Shown: positions 15,526-24,235, numbered from the stretch's first letter. The stretch is DNA of 27,695 nt from Chloroflexota bacterium (GCA_024223125.1 JAAEOP010001184.1:1-27695); one strand, 5' to 3'. Made by a program: numbers and translations. Notes: a model not told the origin generated them from the sequence alone.

Positions 15526-17955
15526 TTATTTCTCTACTGAATCTGTACCATCTTCATCGTCATCCCCAAAATCTTTTAGGCCTTGAGCCAGTTGTAGCAG
15601 GTGAGTTTGAACCAGATGATGAACTGTGCCTTCAGGATAACGGCCGTCGTCCCCCCGCACACCAGCCGGGAAATCCATCAATAACTCAATCCCTTCGTCA
15701 ATTGTTGTCACCGGCCAGATGTGGAATTTGTTTTGGGACACGGCCGTGATCACATCCTCATGCAGCATCAAATTATCCATATTACTGGCAGGGATCATTA
15801 CGCCTTGTTTGCCTGTTAAGCCCCGCGCCTGACAGAGACGGAAAAAGCCTTCAATCTTCTCATTCACCCCGCCAATGGGCTGCACCTCGCCCCGTTGGTT
15901 CACCGACCCGGTGACAGCGATGCCTTGTTTGATCGGCCGTCTACTCAGACTGGACAGCAGCGCGTACAACTCCGTAGATGAAGCGCTGTCCCCATCTACG
16001 CCACTGTAATTTTGCTCAAAGGTGATGCTGGCGTTTAACGATAGGGGTTGATTCTGCGCGTAAGTTCCGCCCAGATACCCTTGCAGTGTCAGGACGCCTT
16101 TTTCATGAATAGGGCCAGACATTTCTGTTTCCCGTTCAATGTGGGTAATGCCGTCGTCACCCATGTAGGTACGCACGGTAATGCGCCCCGGTTGACCAAA
16201 GGCATAATCGCCCATATTCAAAACTGACAGCCCGTTGACCTGGCCTACCACACGGCCGTCTGTAGCCACAAAAATCGTCTCATCCAGAAAATATTCAAAG
16301 ATTTCTGACTCCGCGCGGTTGACCCGGAAGATGCGTTCTTCCAGAGCTTGTTGTACATCGGCGGCCGAAACTGTGTCCCGGTCGTTATCTCCGGCCCAAT
16401 AACTCGCTTCCCGTACCAGATCAGCAATCTCACCAAAACGAGTGCTTAACTTGCGTTGGTCATTAGCCAGACGGGAACCATGTTCGACGATTTTGGCTAC
16501 GGCCGTGTGATCAAAATGGTGCAGGTCCTCTTCCTGGCAACGCCCGGCTATAAAATTGGCATAAGCCCACATTCCATCTTCCTCGCGGGGCATAGAGGTG
16601 TTAAAGTCAGCCCGTACCTTAAACAGGCTGGCAAAATCTTCATCCTGTGCATACAACATATAGTAAAGTGACAGGCTGCCTGTTAGAATAATTTTTACCG
16701 ACAAAGGGATCGGTTCCGGATCCAACGATTTAGCCATAACCTGACCCTGTTCTAACAGGGCTGGCGGTTGCGCGTAAATTTTCTGTTCTTTCAGCGCTCG
16801 CTTTAAGGCTGGCCATGCGGCCGGATTTTTGAACAAATCATGCCCATTGATAATGAGATACCCTCCATTAGCCCAATGCAGACTGCCACATTTAATATTG
16901 GTGAAATGGGTAAAGACATGACCGGAAGCCATTTCATACTCAATGCGGCCGAACAACCCATGAAACGTGGGGTTTGATTCCCGGATAACCGGCATTCCTT
17001 TGGCGTCTACATTGTTGACCAGCAAATTGACCTCATAACGGCGCAGGTCAATCTCCTCGGTGGTGTTTTGCGTATCTACCGGCGGGGCAAAATCGCTAAT
17101 CTGGGTCAACACATCTTTATGAACTTCTTCCAAATATTCCATCACTTCATCGTAATCTTTATAAGCTTCTTTGATGTCGTCGAAATGGCGCTGCACGGCC
17201 GCCGTTGCCACCTCATGGTCAACCTCTTTCATCTGCTGCTGGGCTGTTAAATCCATCTCATGAAGCTGTTCCCCAATTGCATTCAACTCTTCCATTAGCC
17301 CCTGGAGGGTTTCTTGCAAGGCTGCTTGTTGATCGGGCGGCATTTGCTGCAGCATTTGGTTAAGTTCTTGCGGTGAGAGTTGACGGCCGTCAACTGTTGG
17401 CGCAATCATAAACCCTGATGGCGTCTGCGTGAGGGCAAACCCCTGCTCTTGAGCTTTCTTGCTTAACTGTCCCAGTAGTGTGTTTTGTTGCTCCTCCATT
17501 TCTTTGCTGACTGCGGCAATCGTTTCCTGGTACGTTTCAGAATCAAACGCCTGGGGTAACTCGCGGCGTAAATCCTGAATGAGTTTTCTCATGCGTGTCT
17601 GGAACTTTTCCCCATCACCGGCCGACAATGAAATAGCTCGCGGCTGATGCGGTATTGCAAAATGATGCACATACAACCAATCATCGGGTATGGGTTTATC
17701 CTTAGCCTGCTTTCGTAAAAAATGAGCAATGGCAGTAGTTCGTCCTGTACCTGTAGCCCCCACAGCAAAAATATTGTATCCCTCACTCTGAATCTCCACG
17801 CCAAAGGCAATGGCCCTTGTCCCCCGTGGCTGTCCAATAATGCGGGTATTTACCTCTAACTCGGCCGTGGATTCAAAATCAAATAATGTTACGTTGCAGA
17901 CGAAGCGCAGCTTTTCTGGGGCAAGGGGCTGTAAGTGTGAAACTGTTTCAGACAT
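15526..17955 (-). CDS. LonB-like ATP-dependent protease
   Basis: 809 residues from ATG 17955, chosen because GGAGATG lies seven bases upstream; in-frame starts at 17961 and 18021 lack proper spacing. The N-terminal part has a Walker A (GATGTGRTT, about 66-74). A large helical insert rich in Glu/Gln (about 150-290), probably coiled coil, follows before the rest of the AAA+ core. The C-terminal S16 domain has Ser657 in DGDSAS and Lys700 in GGVNEKIEG. They lie 43 residues apart, the same spacing as Ser679/Lys722 of E. coli Lon. It belongs to the COG1067-type Lon family, not classical LonA (no LonA N-domain). It degrades damaged or regulatory proteins. The gene is convergent with rfbH, 27 bases apart, without a visible terminator. 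Confidence 0.93.
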   Translation of the reverse strand: MSETVSHLQPLAPEKLRFVCNVTLFDFESTAELEVNTRIIGQPRGTRAIAFGVEIQSEGYNIFAVGATGTGRTTAIAHFLRKQAKDKPIPDDWLYVHHFAIPHQPRAISLSAGDGEKFQTRMRKLIQDLRRELPQAFDSETYQETIAAVSKEMEEQQNTLLGQLSKKAQEQGFALTQTPSGFMIAPTVDGRQLSPQELNQMLQQMPPDQQAALQETLQGLMEELNAIGEQLHEMDLTAQQQMKEVDHEVATAAVQRHFDDIKEAYKDYDEVMEYLEEVHKDVLTQISDFAPPVDTQNTTEEIDLRRYEVNLLVNNVDAKGMPVIRESNPTFHGLFGRIEYEMASGHVFTHFTNIKCGSLHWANGGYLIINGHDLFKNPAAWPALKRALKEQKIYAQPPALLEQGQVMAKSLDPEPIPLSVKIILTGSLSLYYMLYAQDEDFASLFKVRADFNTSMPREEDGMWAYANFIAGRCQEEDLHHFDHTAVAKIVEHGSRLANDQRKLSTRFGEIADLVREASYWAGDNDRDTVSAADVQQALEERIFRVNRAESEIFEYFLDETIFVATDGRVVGQVNGLSVLNMGDYAFGQPGRITVRTYMGDDGITHIERETEMSGPIHEKGVLTLQGYLGGTYAQNQPLSLNASITFEQNYSGVDGDSASSTELYALLSSLSRRPIKQGIAVTGSVNQRGEVQPIGGVNEKIEGFFRLCQARGLTGKQGVMIPASNMDNLMLHEDVITAVSQNKFHIWPVTTIDEGIELLMDFPAGVRGDDGRYPEGTVHHLVQTHLLQLAQGLKDFGDDDEDGTDSVEK

Positions 17956-17991
17956 GGACATCTCCAAAGTAGGGTTTATGTTATGGCGAAG

Positions 17992-18040
17992 ATTATACTT
18001 GACAAGGTGACAAAGTAGCACGGTGACAAGGTGATAAATA
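17992..18040 (-). promoter_or_regulatory. TATAAT box and GGTGACAAGG word repeat before the Lon-like gene
   Basis: On the minus strand a perfect TATAAT (17997-17992) lies about 30 bases before the Lon-like ATG region, with no clear -35. Immediately upstream (18001-18036) the words GACAAGGTGACAAAG and GGTGACAAGGTGATAA form an imperfect direct repeat. This is another member of the stuttering intergenic words seen in this window. The DUF5996 gene ends at 18050 in the same orientation. Confidence 0.45.
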
Positions 18041-18049
18041 TCTAGCCGA

Positions 18050-18874
18050 TCAATTGTCTAAAGTGGGCGCCGCCAGGTTAAAGACGGTTTGGGCGTAAGC
18101 AAGTAGACGATCTTCCGCTTGGGTGTCTCCTACCAATTCGGCGTAGGGGAAGATTGTGCCTTCCCAGCCCTCGGTATGCCAGCTTGTGCCTGGTGGCAGG
18201 AGATTATCTAACAATGCCTCGGCCGCAAACGGCCAGGGGTTGGAGAAGAAGTATGGCTCTACACTATCGCTGCCAGGGTAAAAGCCCAGGTTTATTTGGG
18301 ATTGGGCTGTTTGCGTTTGGCCGTGTTCTTCATGGGTTAGGGTGTGGGTTCCAAACCATTCAAAAGCCATATCAAAACCATGCGGCCATATTTGGGTTGG
18401 CCCTGCGGGGCGGGGCAAGGTGGCTTTATGTTTGTTGAAGATGCGCTCAACGTGAACCAATATCTGGAAGTAGTGGGCGGCCATTTCAGGGTTGTACTCA
18501 CGGCCGTCGTCGTTCTCAAACTTTTCACGGGCATACGCACCTTCCAAACCAAATTCAGCCGCCGCAGCAATGATCTGATTGCCCATCTGTGTACTAGTTA
18601 ATCCGCTGGTCATATCAAATTCACAGTCGTCGCCACCGCTACTGAACATGACAATTTTATGGTGAAGGAGATCCATACGTAAGGCTAGGGTACGGCCGTT
18701 GGGCAAAGGCACATTGTCCGTCACTAACCCATCCGGACGCAGCTTCAAACCAAGATGCCACCAGTTTGGATGCTGAATGGCATGTGTGCGGGGAATAGTT
18801 CCCATTGCCTGACTATACGTGTGTAATGTTGTGCGCGTGGGGTTAAACTCGGTCAAAGAAGAAAAAATCGTCAT
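18050..18874 (-). CDS. DUF5996 family protein
   Basis: 274 residues from ATG 18874, which has a strong GGAGGTTGT ribosome site; upstream in-frame starts at 18937 and elsewhere have none. The layout matches DUF5996 proteins as I know them: an N-terminal TLHTYSQAMGTIPRTH segment, then NWWHLGLKLRPDGLVTDNVP, a FEIDFDFIDH-like strand here read as LALRMDLLHHKIVMF, and a C-terminal PYFFSNPWPFAAEALLDNLL with a WHTEGWEGTIFPY motif rich in Trp/Tyr. The protein is soluble, with no known catalytic residues and no established function. It lies 94 bases upstream of the Lon-like protease in the same direction, so co-regulation is possible but a separate promoter is visible for the latter. Confidence 0.8.
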   Translation of the reverse strand: MTIFSSLTEFNPTRTTLHTYSQAMGTIPRTHAIQHPNWWHLGLKLRPDGLVTDNVPLPNGRTLALRMDLLHHKIVMFSSGGDDCEFDMTSGLTSTQMGNQIIAAAAEFGLEGAYAREKFENDDGREYNPEMAAHYFQILVHVERIFNKHKATLPRPAGPTQIWPHGFDMAFEWFGTHTLTHEEHGQTQTAQSQINLGFYPGSDSVEPYFFSNPWPFAAEALLDNLLPPGTSWHTEGWEGTIFPYAELVGDTQAEDRLLAYAQTVFNLAAPTLDN

Positions 18875-19006
18875 ACAACCTCCATTTATAATTAAATGAT
18901 CCATTCCATCATAACGTAAAGATGGAAGATGGTACACTCATTCTATGGTTGTGAATAACAAGAATATGTGAGTTGCAGAACAAAAGGAGGGGGAGAGGTG
19001 ATGAAC

Positions 19007-19068
19007 CCTTCTGCCGGGCGACCCCGGCAGAAGGAATATGTTTTTATCTAATGGGCACAGACGTGCCC
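19007..19068. terminator. Two stem-loops downstream of the cold-shock gene
   Basis: A perfect 12-base stem CCTTCTGCCGGG / CCCGGCAGAAGG (19007-19018 with 19023-19034, loop of 4) is followed on the plus strand by an AT-rich TGTTTTTA. A second perfect 6-base stem GGGCAC/GTGCCC (19053-19058 with 19063-19068) lies nearer the cspA stop at 19084. Either could end the minus-strand cspA transcript. Neither has a good U-tract on that strand, so the role is uncertain. Confidence 0.45.
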
Positions 19069-19083
19069 TATCTTTTCATTGAA

Positions 19084-19296
19084 TTATCCTATTTTGGTTA
19101 CGTTCGCAGCGGCAAGACCTTTTTTGCCCTGTTCTATGGTGAATTCCACCCGCTGGCCTTCGAGGAGGGTTTTGAAACCGGCTCCTTGAATGGCTGAATG
19201 ATGGACAAACACATCTTCACCATTGTCTGGCGCAATGAAGCCATACCCTTTCTTTTCATTGAACCATTTGACTATCCCTTGTTGATACTCGCTCAT
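19084..19296 (-). CDS. cspA: Cold-shock protein (CspA family)
   Basis: 70 residues forming a single cold-shock domain, the standard length. It has the opening [15 protein letters not shown] with RNP-1 (KGYGFI) and RNP-2 (VFVHHSAI), followed by LLEGQRVEF and a C-terminal AANVTKIG. It binds single-stranded RNA and DNA in the cytoplasm and melts secondary structure. The ATG has AAGGAGCATGTTAG upstream, a good ribosome site. A strong minus-strand terminator ends only about 50 bases before the start. The gene must therefore either use a promoter within those bases or be controlled by read-through from a structured leader. Confidence 0.96.
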   Translation of the reverse strand: MSEYQQGIVKWFNEKKGYGFIAPDNGEDVFVHHSAIQGAGFKTLLEGQRVEFTIEQGKKGLAAANVTKIG

Positions 19297-19348
19297 CTAA
19301 CATGCTCCTTATTTAAGTTAGCTGTTTTTTTATAGTGCAGTTGCCAAT

Positions 19349-19383
19349 AAAAAAAGCCGCCTGACTTTTGAGTTCATGCGGCT
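19349..19383 (-). terminator. Strong intrinsic terminator upstream of cspA
   Basis: On the minus strand AGCCGC pairs with GCGGCT (19383-19378 with 19360-19355). An inner TGA-CT / AG-TCA extension and a CAAA loop lie inside, and seven T follow (19355-19349). Its orientation means something is transcribed leftward from beyond 19383, although no protein gene is there. It therefore ends an unannotated RNA or acts as an attenuator in the cspA leader. Confidence 0.75.
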
Positions 19384-19600
19384 CGTACACTATCTGATGC
19401 TAACTCAACAAATCTTACCTCCAAGCGTAGCTAATTGTCGGCAAAACGTCAATAGTGAATTGAAAATTGAGGCGTTCTCATTGGTAAGTCCCCGGCGCGT
19501 CTCTCAAATTTCAGATATAGCTAAGCGCCGGGGACTTTCGAGACATCAACAAAACTTCCGCGCACCCTTGTAGGTTGGCATGATTCAAAAAGCTATAACG
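19384..19600 (-). ncRNA. Possible structured small RNA or cspA leader
   Basis: No ORF of interest exists here, yet the sequence is strongly structured. AAGTCCCCGGCGC (19486-19498) pairs perfectly over 13 bases with 19525-19537. A weaker stem AACG(T)CAAT / ATTGAGGCGTT covers about 19446-19476. A minus-strand intrinsic terminator follows at 19349-19383. A TAATAT at about 19604-19609 could be a -10. The expected RNA would be roughly 220-250 bases. It does not show features of tmRNA, RNase P or SRP RNA that I can recognise. A repeat element plus an attenuator is the alternative. Confidence 0.35.
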
Positions 19601-19645
19601 CGGATATTAGAAAGGAGCGGATAAAGAAATTGTGGCCTGTCGAAA

Positions 19646-19673
19646 TTGTTAATATTCACGGCCGTGTTAGAAT
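19646..19673 (+). promoter_or_regulatory. Candidate uvrA promoter
   Basis: TTGTTA (19646-19651), a 16-base spacer and TAGAAT (19668-19673) read toward uvrA. The spacer itself contains an ACGGCCGT octamer (19658-19665). The leader would be about 190 bases and include the 89-base inverted repeat at 19744-19832. No LexA-type box is recognisable. Confidence 0.45.
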
Positions 19674-19743
19674 AGAAGATTGCTTTACAAACTACTAAAA
19701 GTTTATCAACTTGCATACCTGCATACGTGCAACTTGCATAAGT

Positions 19744-19832
19744 GTTAACTTAAGCGAAGACCTCGCAGGTTTTAACGCAAAACCTCAGAGGGGCGTAGAT
19801 CATTTTGGAAACCTGCGAGGTCTTAAGTTAAC
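19744..19832. repeat. 89-bp inverted-repeat element in the uvrA leader
   Basis: GTTAACTTAAG (19744-19754) and AAGACCTCGCAGGTTT (19757-19772) face a continuous right arm (19809-19832) that reads GTTAACTTAAGACCTCGCAG on the other strand. The arms differ by three extra bases in the left one. The 36-base centre contains another partial copy (AAAACCTCAGAGG). The arms start and end with GTTAAC. It resembles a small non-coding palindromic or MITE-like element. It is flanked by AACTTGC words (19709-19740 and 19846-19862). Confidence 0.65.
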
Positions 19833-19872
19833 GACAATGGTGCAACTTGTAACTTGCAACCAAAAAAAATCC

Positions 19873-22764
19873 ATGTCCTTAGACAAAATCATTGTACGCG
19901 GCGCTCGCGCCCATAATCTCAAAAATATAGATGTTGAAATTCCCCGCGATAAATTGGTAGTCATCACCGGGCTGTCCGGCTCCGGTAAATCATCCCTCGC
20001 TTTTGACACTATCTTTGCCGAAGGCCAACGGCGTTATGTTGAGTCTTTGTCTGCTTATGCTCGCCAATTTTTGGGGCAGATGGAAAAACCGGATGTAGAC
20101 CAGATTGAAGGTCTCAGCCCGGCTGTTTCCATTGACCAGAAAGGCGTCAGCCACAACCCCCGTTCCACGGTGGGTACGGTGACTGAAATTTACGATTATC
20201 TGCGTCTGCTCTATGCTCGTGTGGGCACACCTCATTGTCCCCAATGCGGCCGTCCGGTCATGCCCCAATCGGCCGAGCAAATTGTAGATGATGTCGCCGC
20301 CATGCCCCTGAACAGCCGCATTCAAGTTTTGGCCCCCCTGATTAAAGATCGTAAGGGGCATCATCTAGGCGTGTTTGATGACGTTCGTAAGGCCGGCTTT
20401 GTGCGTGTGCGCGTCAATGGGGAAGTGCGTGCGGTAGATGAGACAATCGAACTGGATCGGTACAAAAACCATACGATTGAAGCTGTGGTAGATCGGCTGG
20501 TTATTCGTCACAACCCAGACGACGGCAGTGAAGACGCCCAGGCCGCCAAGTCCCGCCTGACAGATTCCATCGAAACAGCCCTGACGTTGGGCAACGGTAT
20601 CGTCATCATCAACGACGTCACTGACCGGAAACAGGAAAAAGATCATCTCTATTCAGAGCATCTTTACTGTCCGTATGATGGAACCAGTATTTCAGAAATT
20701 GAACCGCGTACTTTCAGTTTCAACAGTCCGCATGGAGCCTGCCCGGCCTGCCAGGGTTTGGGCACAACCAAACAAATTGACGCCAATTTTATTGTGCCCA
20801 ATAAAGAGCTGTCTCTGGAAAATGGGGCCATTGTGGGCTGGCCGACGGAAGATAAGCAAGGGTATTATTGGCAGTTGTTACAGGCTACGGCCGTGCATTT
20901 CAACATTGACATCAATACCCCCGTTAAGAATCTGACAGAGGCGCAGATGCGAATTTTGTTGTATGGTAGCGGACAAGAAGATGTGGTTGTTACCTATAAA
21001 AACCGCAACGGAGATACACGCCATTACAAGACAAAGTATGAAGGTGTCATCAATAATTTGTGGCGGCGGTATAATGAATCTACCTCTGATTATGTGCGTG
21101 ATAAGTTAGAAGCGTATATGTTGGATCAACCCTGTGAAACTTGTAACGGTTCTCGCTTAAACCCAGTTGCCCGTTCGGTAGATATTGATGGTCAGACGAT
21201 TAGTGAGGTGACAGCAACGGCCGTGCTGCGCCTCCTGCCCTGGGTAAATTCCCTCCGGGATGACGGCAACACGCCTCTGACACCCCGCCAGCAAATGATC
21301 GCCCGTTCCATCCTCAAAGAAATTTATGATCGGGTACAGTTCATGGTGAATGTGGGGCTGAATTACCTGACGCTGGATCGTAGGGCCAGCTCCCTCAGCG
21401 GCGGCGAAGCGCAGCGGATTCGTCTGGCAACCCAGATTGGTAGTCAGTTGATGGGGGTGTTGTACGTGCTGGATGAACCCAGTATTGGCCTGCACCAACG
21501 CGACAATGCCCGTCTGATTCGTACCTTGAAAGGGATGCGCGACCTGGGTAACACCGTTCTGGTGGTGGAGCATGATGAAGACACAATGCGAGCGGCCGAT
21601 TGGCTAATTGACCTGGGACCAGGCGCGGGATTGCATGGGGGTGAAGTGGTCGCTGAAGGGACGCCGGATTTCATTACCGATCATGAAGAATCACTTACAG
21701 GGGCTTATTTGAGCGGCCGTCAAACCATACCCTGGCCTAAGAAACGTCGCCAGGGAACTGGCGAATGTCTAAACATTATCGGCGCCAAAGAGAATAATCT
21801 GAAAGATGTAGATATATGTGTGCCCTTGGGACAGTTTGTGTGTGTAACCGGGGTCAGTGGCAGTGGTAAAAGTTCCTTTCTCATTGAGATTTTGGGCAAG
21901 AAGTTAAACCAGTATTTTTACAAATCCAAAGCGCTGCCGGGTAAACATAAACTGATTGAGGGGCTGGAACATCTGGATAAGGTAATTGAGATTGACCAAT
22001 CCCCCATCGGCCGTACACCCCGCTCTAATCCGGCTACCTATACTAATCTGTTTAATCCCATCCGGGAGCTATTTGCCAATTTGCCGGAGAGTAAGGTGCG
22101 TGGTTATAAGCCGGGTCGTTTTAGTTTTAATGTGAAAGGCGGCCGTTGCGAAGCATGTCAGGGTCAAGGGCAAAACCGGATTGAGATGCAATTTCTGCCC
22201 GATATTTATGTGCCTTGTGATGTGTGCCACGGCCAACGGTATAACCGGGAAACATTGCAAGTTCACTATAAGGAAAAAAATATCGCTGATGTGTTGGAAT
22301 TGAGCGTAGAGGAAGCGATAGACTTTTTTGAAAACATCCCCCGTATCAAACGGAAACTGAAAACGATGATGGATGTGGGGCTGGGCTACATTACGTTGGG
22401 CCAGCCGGCGCCTACCCTCAGCGGCGGCGAGGCACAGCGCATTAAATTGAGCCGGGAGCTTTCTAAAATTGCTACCGGCCGCACAATTTATATTTTGGAT
22501 GAACCCAGCGTGGGTCTACATTCCCATGATGTGGCTAAATTGATTTTGGCCTTAAACCGGCTGGTGGACAAGGGCAATACAGTTATCATCATTGAGCATA
22601 ATCTGGATATTATCAAGGTGGCGGACACGATTATTGATTTGGGGCCAGAAGGGGGCGACCAGGGTGGCGATATTGTCGCTTTTGGTTCACCGGAAGAGGT
22701 AGCGCAGGTTGAGGAGTCGTATACGGGTCAATTTTTGAAGCAACATTTGAACGGCCGTGTTTGA
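19873..22764 (+). CDS. uvrA: UvrABC system protein A
   Basis: 963 residues from ATG 19873. The longer frame from 19711 would include the inverted-repeat element and is rejected, because the [20 protein letters not shown] start matches UvrA. UvrA is the damage-sensing ATPase of nucleotide excision repair and loads UvrB. Visible motifs are the first Walker [10 protein letters not shown] (33-41), a CPYDG...CPACQGLG zinc module, the ABC signature [12 protein letters not shown] with Walker [14 protein letters not shown], the second Walker [10 protein letters not shown], the second zinc finger CEACQGQGQ...CDVCHGQ, and the second signature [12 protein letters not shown] with [13 protein letters not shown]. 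Both ATPase halves are intact. There is no ribosome site; the start follows an A-rich run. Confidence 0.97.
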   Translation: MSLDKIIVRGARAHNLKNIDVEIPRDKLVVITGLSGSGKSSLAFDTIFAEGQRRYVESLSAYARQFLGQMEKPDVDQIEGLSPAVSIDQKGVSHNPRSTVGTVTEIYDYLRLLYARVGTPHCPQCGRPVMPQSAEQIVDDVAAMPLNSRIQVLAPLIKDRKGHHLGVFDDVRKAGFVRVRVNGEVRAVDETIELDRYKNHTIEAVVDRLVIRHNPDDGSEDAQAAKSRLTDSIETALTLGNGIVIINDVTDRKQEKDHLYSEHLYCPYDGTSISEIEPRTFSFNSPHGACPACQGLGTTKQIDANFIVPNKELSLENGAIVGWPTEDKQGYYWQLLQATAVHFNIDINTPVKNLTEAQMRILLYGSGQEDVVVTYKNRNGDTRHYKTKYEGVINNLWRRYNESTSDYVRDKLEAYMLDQPCETCNGSRLNPVARSVDIDGQTISEVTATAVLRLLPWVNSLRDDGNTPLTPRQQMIARSILKEIYDRVQFMVNVGLNYLTLDRRASSLSGGEAQRIRLATQIGSQLMGVLYVLDEPSIGLHQRDNARLIRTLKGMRDLGNTVLVVEHDEDTMRAADWLIDLGPGAGLHGGEVVAEGTPDFITDHEESLTGAYLSGRQTIPWPKKRRQGTGECLNIIGAKENNLKDVDICVPLGQFVCVTGVSGSGKSSFLIEILGKKLNQYFYKSKALPGKHKLIEGLEHLDKVIEIDQSPIGRTPRSNPATYTNLFNPIRELFANLPESKVRGYKPGRFSFNVKGGRCEACQGQGQNRIEMQFLPDIYVPCDVCHGQRYNRETLQVHYKEKNIADVLELSVEEAIDFFENIPRIKRKLKTMMDVGLGYITLGQPAPTLSGGEAQRIKLSRELSKIATGRTIYILDEPSVGLHSHDVAKLILALNRLVDKGNTVIIIEHNLDIIKVADTIIDLGPEGGDQGGDIVAFGSPEEVAQVEESYTGQFLKQHLNGRV

Positions 22765-22782
22765 CAGTCGTTACTCACAAAC

Positions 22783-22836
22783 TTGCACACTTGCCACGTG
22801 CAAACATATAATCTCATACATTCAAAACGTTCTGAA
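22783..22836 (+). promoter_or_regulatory. Promoter with operator-like palindrome for the GbsR-type gene
   Basis: TTGCAC (22783-22788), an 18-base spacer and a perfect TATAAT (22807-22812) place transcription start near 22819. Immediately after it lies the palindrome TTCAAAACGTTCTGAA (22821-22836), whose arms TTCA/TGAA and core AACGTT are perfect. A regulator bound there would block its own transcription. The -35 region is built from AACTTGCACACTTGC word-repeats. Confidence 0.55.
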
Positions 22837-22850
22837 TGCAGGGGATTACA

Positions 22851-23387
22851 ATGCACGAAAATCTGGTTGATGTAAATAACAGTACAGTTGCTGGTCTGGG
22901 AAGATTGGCTCGTTTTTTTGGCTTTAGCGATGTTATGGGCCGCTTATTTGGCACACTGCTCCTCAGCCCTGGCCCTCTCTCGCTGGATGATCTGGCCAAT
23001 GAACTTAAAATCAGCAAAGGGTCTGTTAGCATGAATATGCGCGACCTGGAACGTTGGGGCATGGCAGTAGAGGTTTGGGTAAAGGGAGAACGCAAAAAAT
23101 ATTACCAGGCTGAATCTGATTTATGGCGGGTGATTCGCAGTGTGCTGCAAAGCCGTGAACGGCGTGAAGTGCAAGTCGCTCTCCAGGTACTCAGCGACAG
23201 TGTAGAACAATTGCAGTCAGCGCGTGATGAGTTAACCCCTGAAGAACGTGAGCTGGCTGAATATTATCTGGAACGTATCGCCGAACTGCAATCCTTCTTT
23301 CAGGTAGCACAGATGGCTTTGGAAACAGTGCTGGGCACACAAGAAACCCTCGATTTTGAAGCGGTGACGAAGATAGAGATTAGGTGA
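22851..23387 (+). CDS. GbsR/MarR-like transcriptional regulator
   Basis: 178 residues from ATG 22851, which has AGGGGA six bases upstream; the earlier ATG at 22836 lies in the operator-like palindrome and has no ribosome site. The N-terminal helix pair LARFFGFSDVMGRLFGTLLL leads into a winged helix: LSLDDLANELKISKGSVSMN is the helix-turn-helix, followed by MRDLERWGMAVEVWVKGERKKYY as wing. A long C-terminal helical part (about 105-165) would form the dimer interface. This is the layout of the GbsR family of MarR-related repressors, known for osmolyte-responsive control in Bacillus. The ligand here is unknown. It overlaps the next gene by up to four bases and may be self-regulated through the palindrome at 22821-22836. 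Confidence 0.87.
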   Translation: MHENLVDVNNSTVAGLGRLARFFGFSDVMGRLFGTLLLSPGPLSLDDLANELKISKGSVSMNMRDLERWGMAVEVWVKGERKKYYQAESDLWRVIRSVLQSRERREVQVALQVLSDSVEQLQSARDELTPEERELAEYYLERIAELQSFFQVAQMALETVLGTQETLDFEAVTKIEIR

Positions 23388-23401
23388 TTGGAGATTGGAG
23401 A

Positions 23402-23929
23402 TTGAGGGTCGCAGTTGGTTCGCTTAATCCGATAAAGGTCACGGCCGTAACCACCACATTTATCCGTATCTGGTCTGATATTGACGTGGTTCCCGTCTCT
23501 GTGCCCAGTGGCGTCAGCGCTATGCCGATGAGTGATGAGGAAACAATGTTAGGGGCGCGTAATCGGGCAACGGCCGCTCGTGAAGCAGTTGCGGCCGATT
23601 TTGGCGTAGGGCTGGAAGGTGGCGTACAAAGGGAATCATTTGGTCTGGCGTTGATGGGTTGGGTGGTGGTTGTGGATGGTAACGGCCGTTACGGCATTGG
23701 CGGTTGTGCCCGCCTTCAACTCCCTGATCAGATTGCCCAACGTGTCTTAAGTGGTGAAGAACTTGGCGCCGTCATGGATGATCTTTTGCAAGATCACAAC
23801 AGTAAACAAAAAGGGGGCGCTGTGGGAGCCTTAACTAACAATCTGGTACTGCGAGGGGAATCGTTTGCTACGGCCGCAGCATATGCCCTGGCCCCCTTTA
23901 TCTCCTCTAACTTTTACCACAACCCTTAA
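23402..23929 (+). CDS. Inosine/xanthosine triphosphatase (YjjX/DUF84 family)
   Basis: 175 residues from TTG 23402. The family start RVAVGSLNPIKVTAV is recognised, together with SGVSAMPMSDEET, GARNRATAA, the acidic-glycine GVGLEGGV signature and the C-terminal KQKGGAVGALTNN...R. These enzymes hydrolyse deaminated purine nucleoside triphosphates (ITP, XTP) and so clean the nucleotide pool. Two starts are possible. A GTG at 23384 overlaps the regulator's stop as GTGA. A TTG at 23402 has GGAG eight bases upstream and yields the family-like N-terminus. The intervening bases are GATTGGA word-repeat, which thus supplies the ribosome site. It probably shares the regulator's transcript. Confidence 0.88.
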   Translation: MRVAVGSLNPIKVTAVTTTFIRIWSDIDVVPVSVPSGVSAMPMSDEETMLGARNRATAAREAVAADFGVGLEGGVQRESFGLALMGWVVVVDGNGRYGIGGCARLQLPDQIAQRVLSGEELGAVMDDLLQDHNSKQKGGAVGALTNNLVLRGESFATAAAYALAPFISSNFYHNP

Positions 23930-23939
23930 ACGGCAACGG

Positions 23940-24235
23940 ATCTCAACAGTTTGCTGATATGTGTCCCCAAAAACGCATCGGAACCAAAACGGATTTGCAG
24001 CGTCTCCAGCAATATTTCCCGTATTCCTCACATTCCTTGCTCCATACCGCGTCGCATAGCTATCCACTCAATACTGGTTATGTAAGATCATTTCTTTCTC
24101 TTCATATGCCCCTACATCATTCATAAACTGTTTCTCAATTTCCGAGGGTAAGGCCATCACCCAGTCAATAAACCGGAATAATTCTGAGTTTCGATTGTGG
24201 CAGAGGTTTTCAGGCAAATTTTGGCCGCGTTTCAT
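23940..24235 (-). pseudogene. C-terminal remnant of an Rpn/DUF4351-type nuclease-transposase protein
   Basis: On the minus strand a 55-residue frame (24235-24068) contains ELFRFIDWVMALPSEIEKQF and AYEEKEMI, the usual segment before the C-terminal coil in Rpn-like (PD-(D/E)XK nuclease family transposase) proteins. After a frameshift near 24075-24085 the next frame continues correctly with TSIEWIAMRRGMEQGM, a TGA stop, then GIREILLETLQIRFGSDAF and HISKLLRSVA. The family tail is therefore complete but has one frameshift and one stop, and the nuclease domain is missing. This is a dead fragment left beside the methylase-nuclease module. No other gene is seen in 23930-24310. Confidence 0.65.

Noticed and set aside
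19486..19544. H-type pseudoknot using GTCTC (19499) and GAGAC (19540)
   Set aside because: Only two bases are left to span a 13-bp stem, which is not sterically reasonable.
19711..19872. 54-residue N-terminal extension of UvrA
   Set aside because: It runs through the inverted-repeat element, has no ribosome site, and the UvrA family begins at [10 protein letters not shown].
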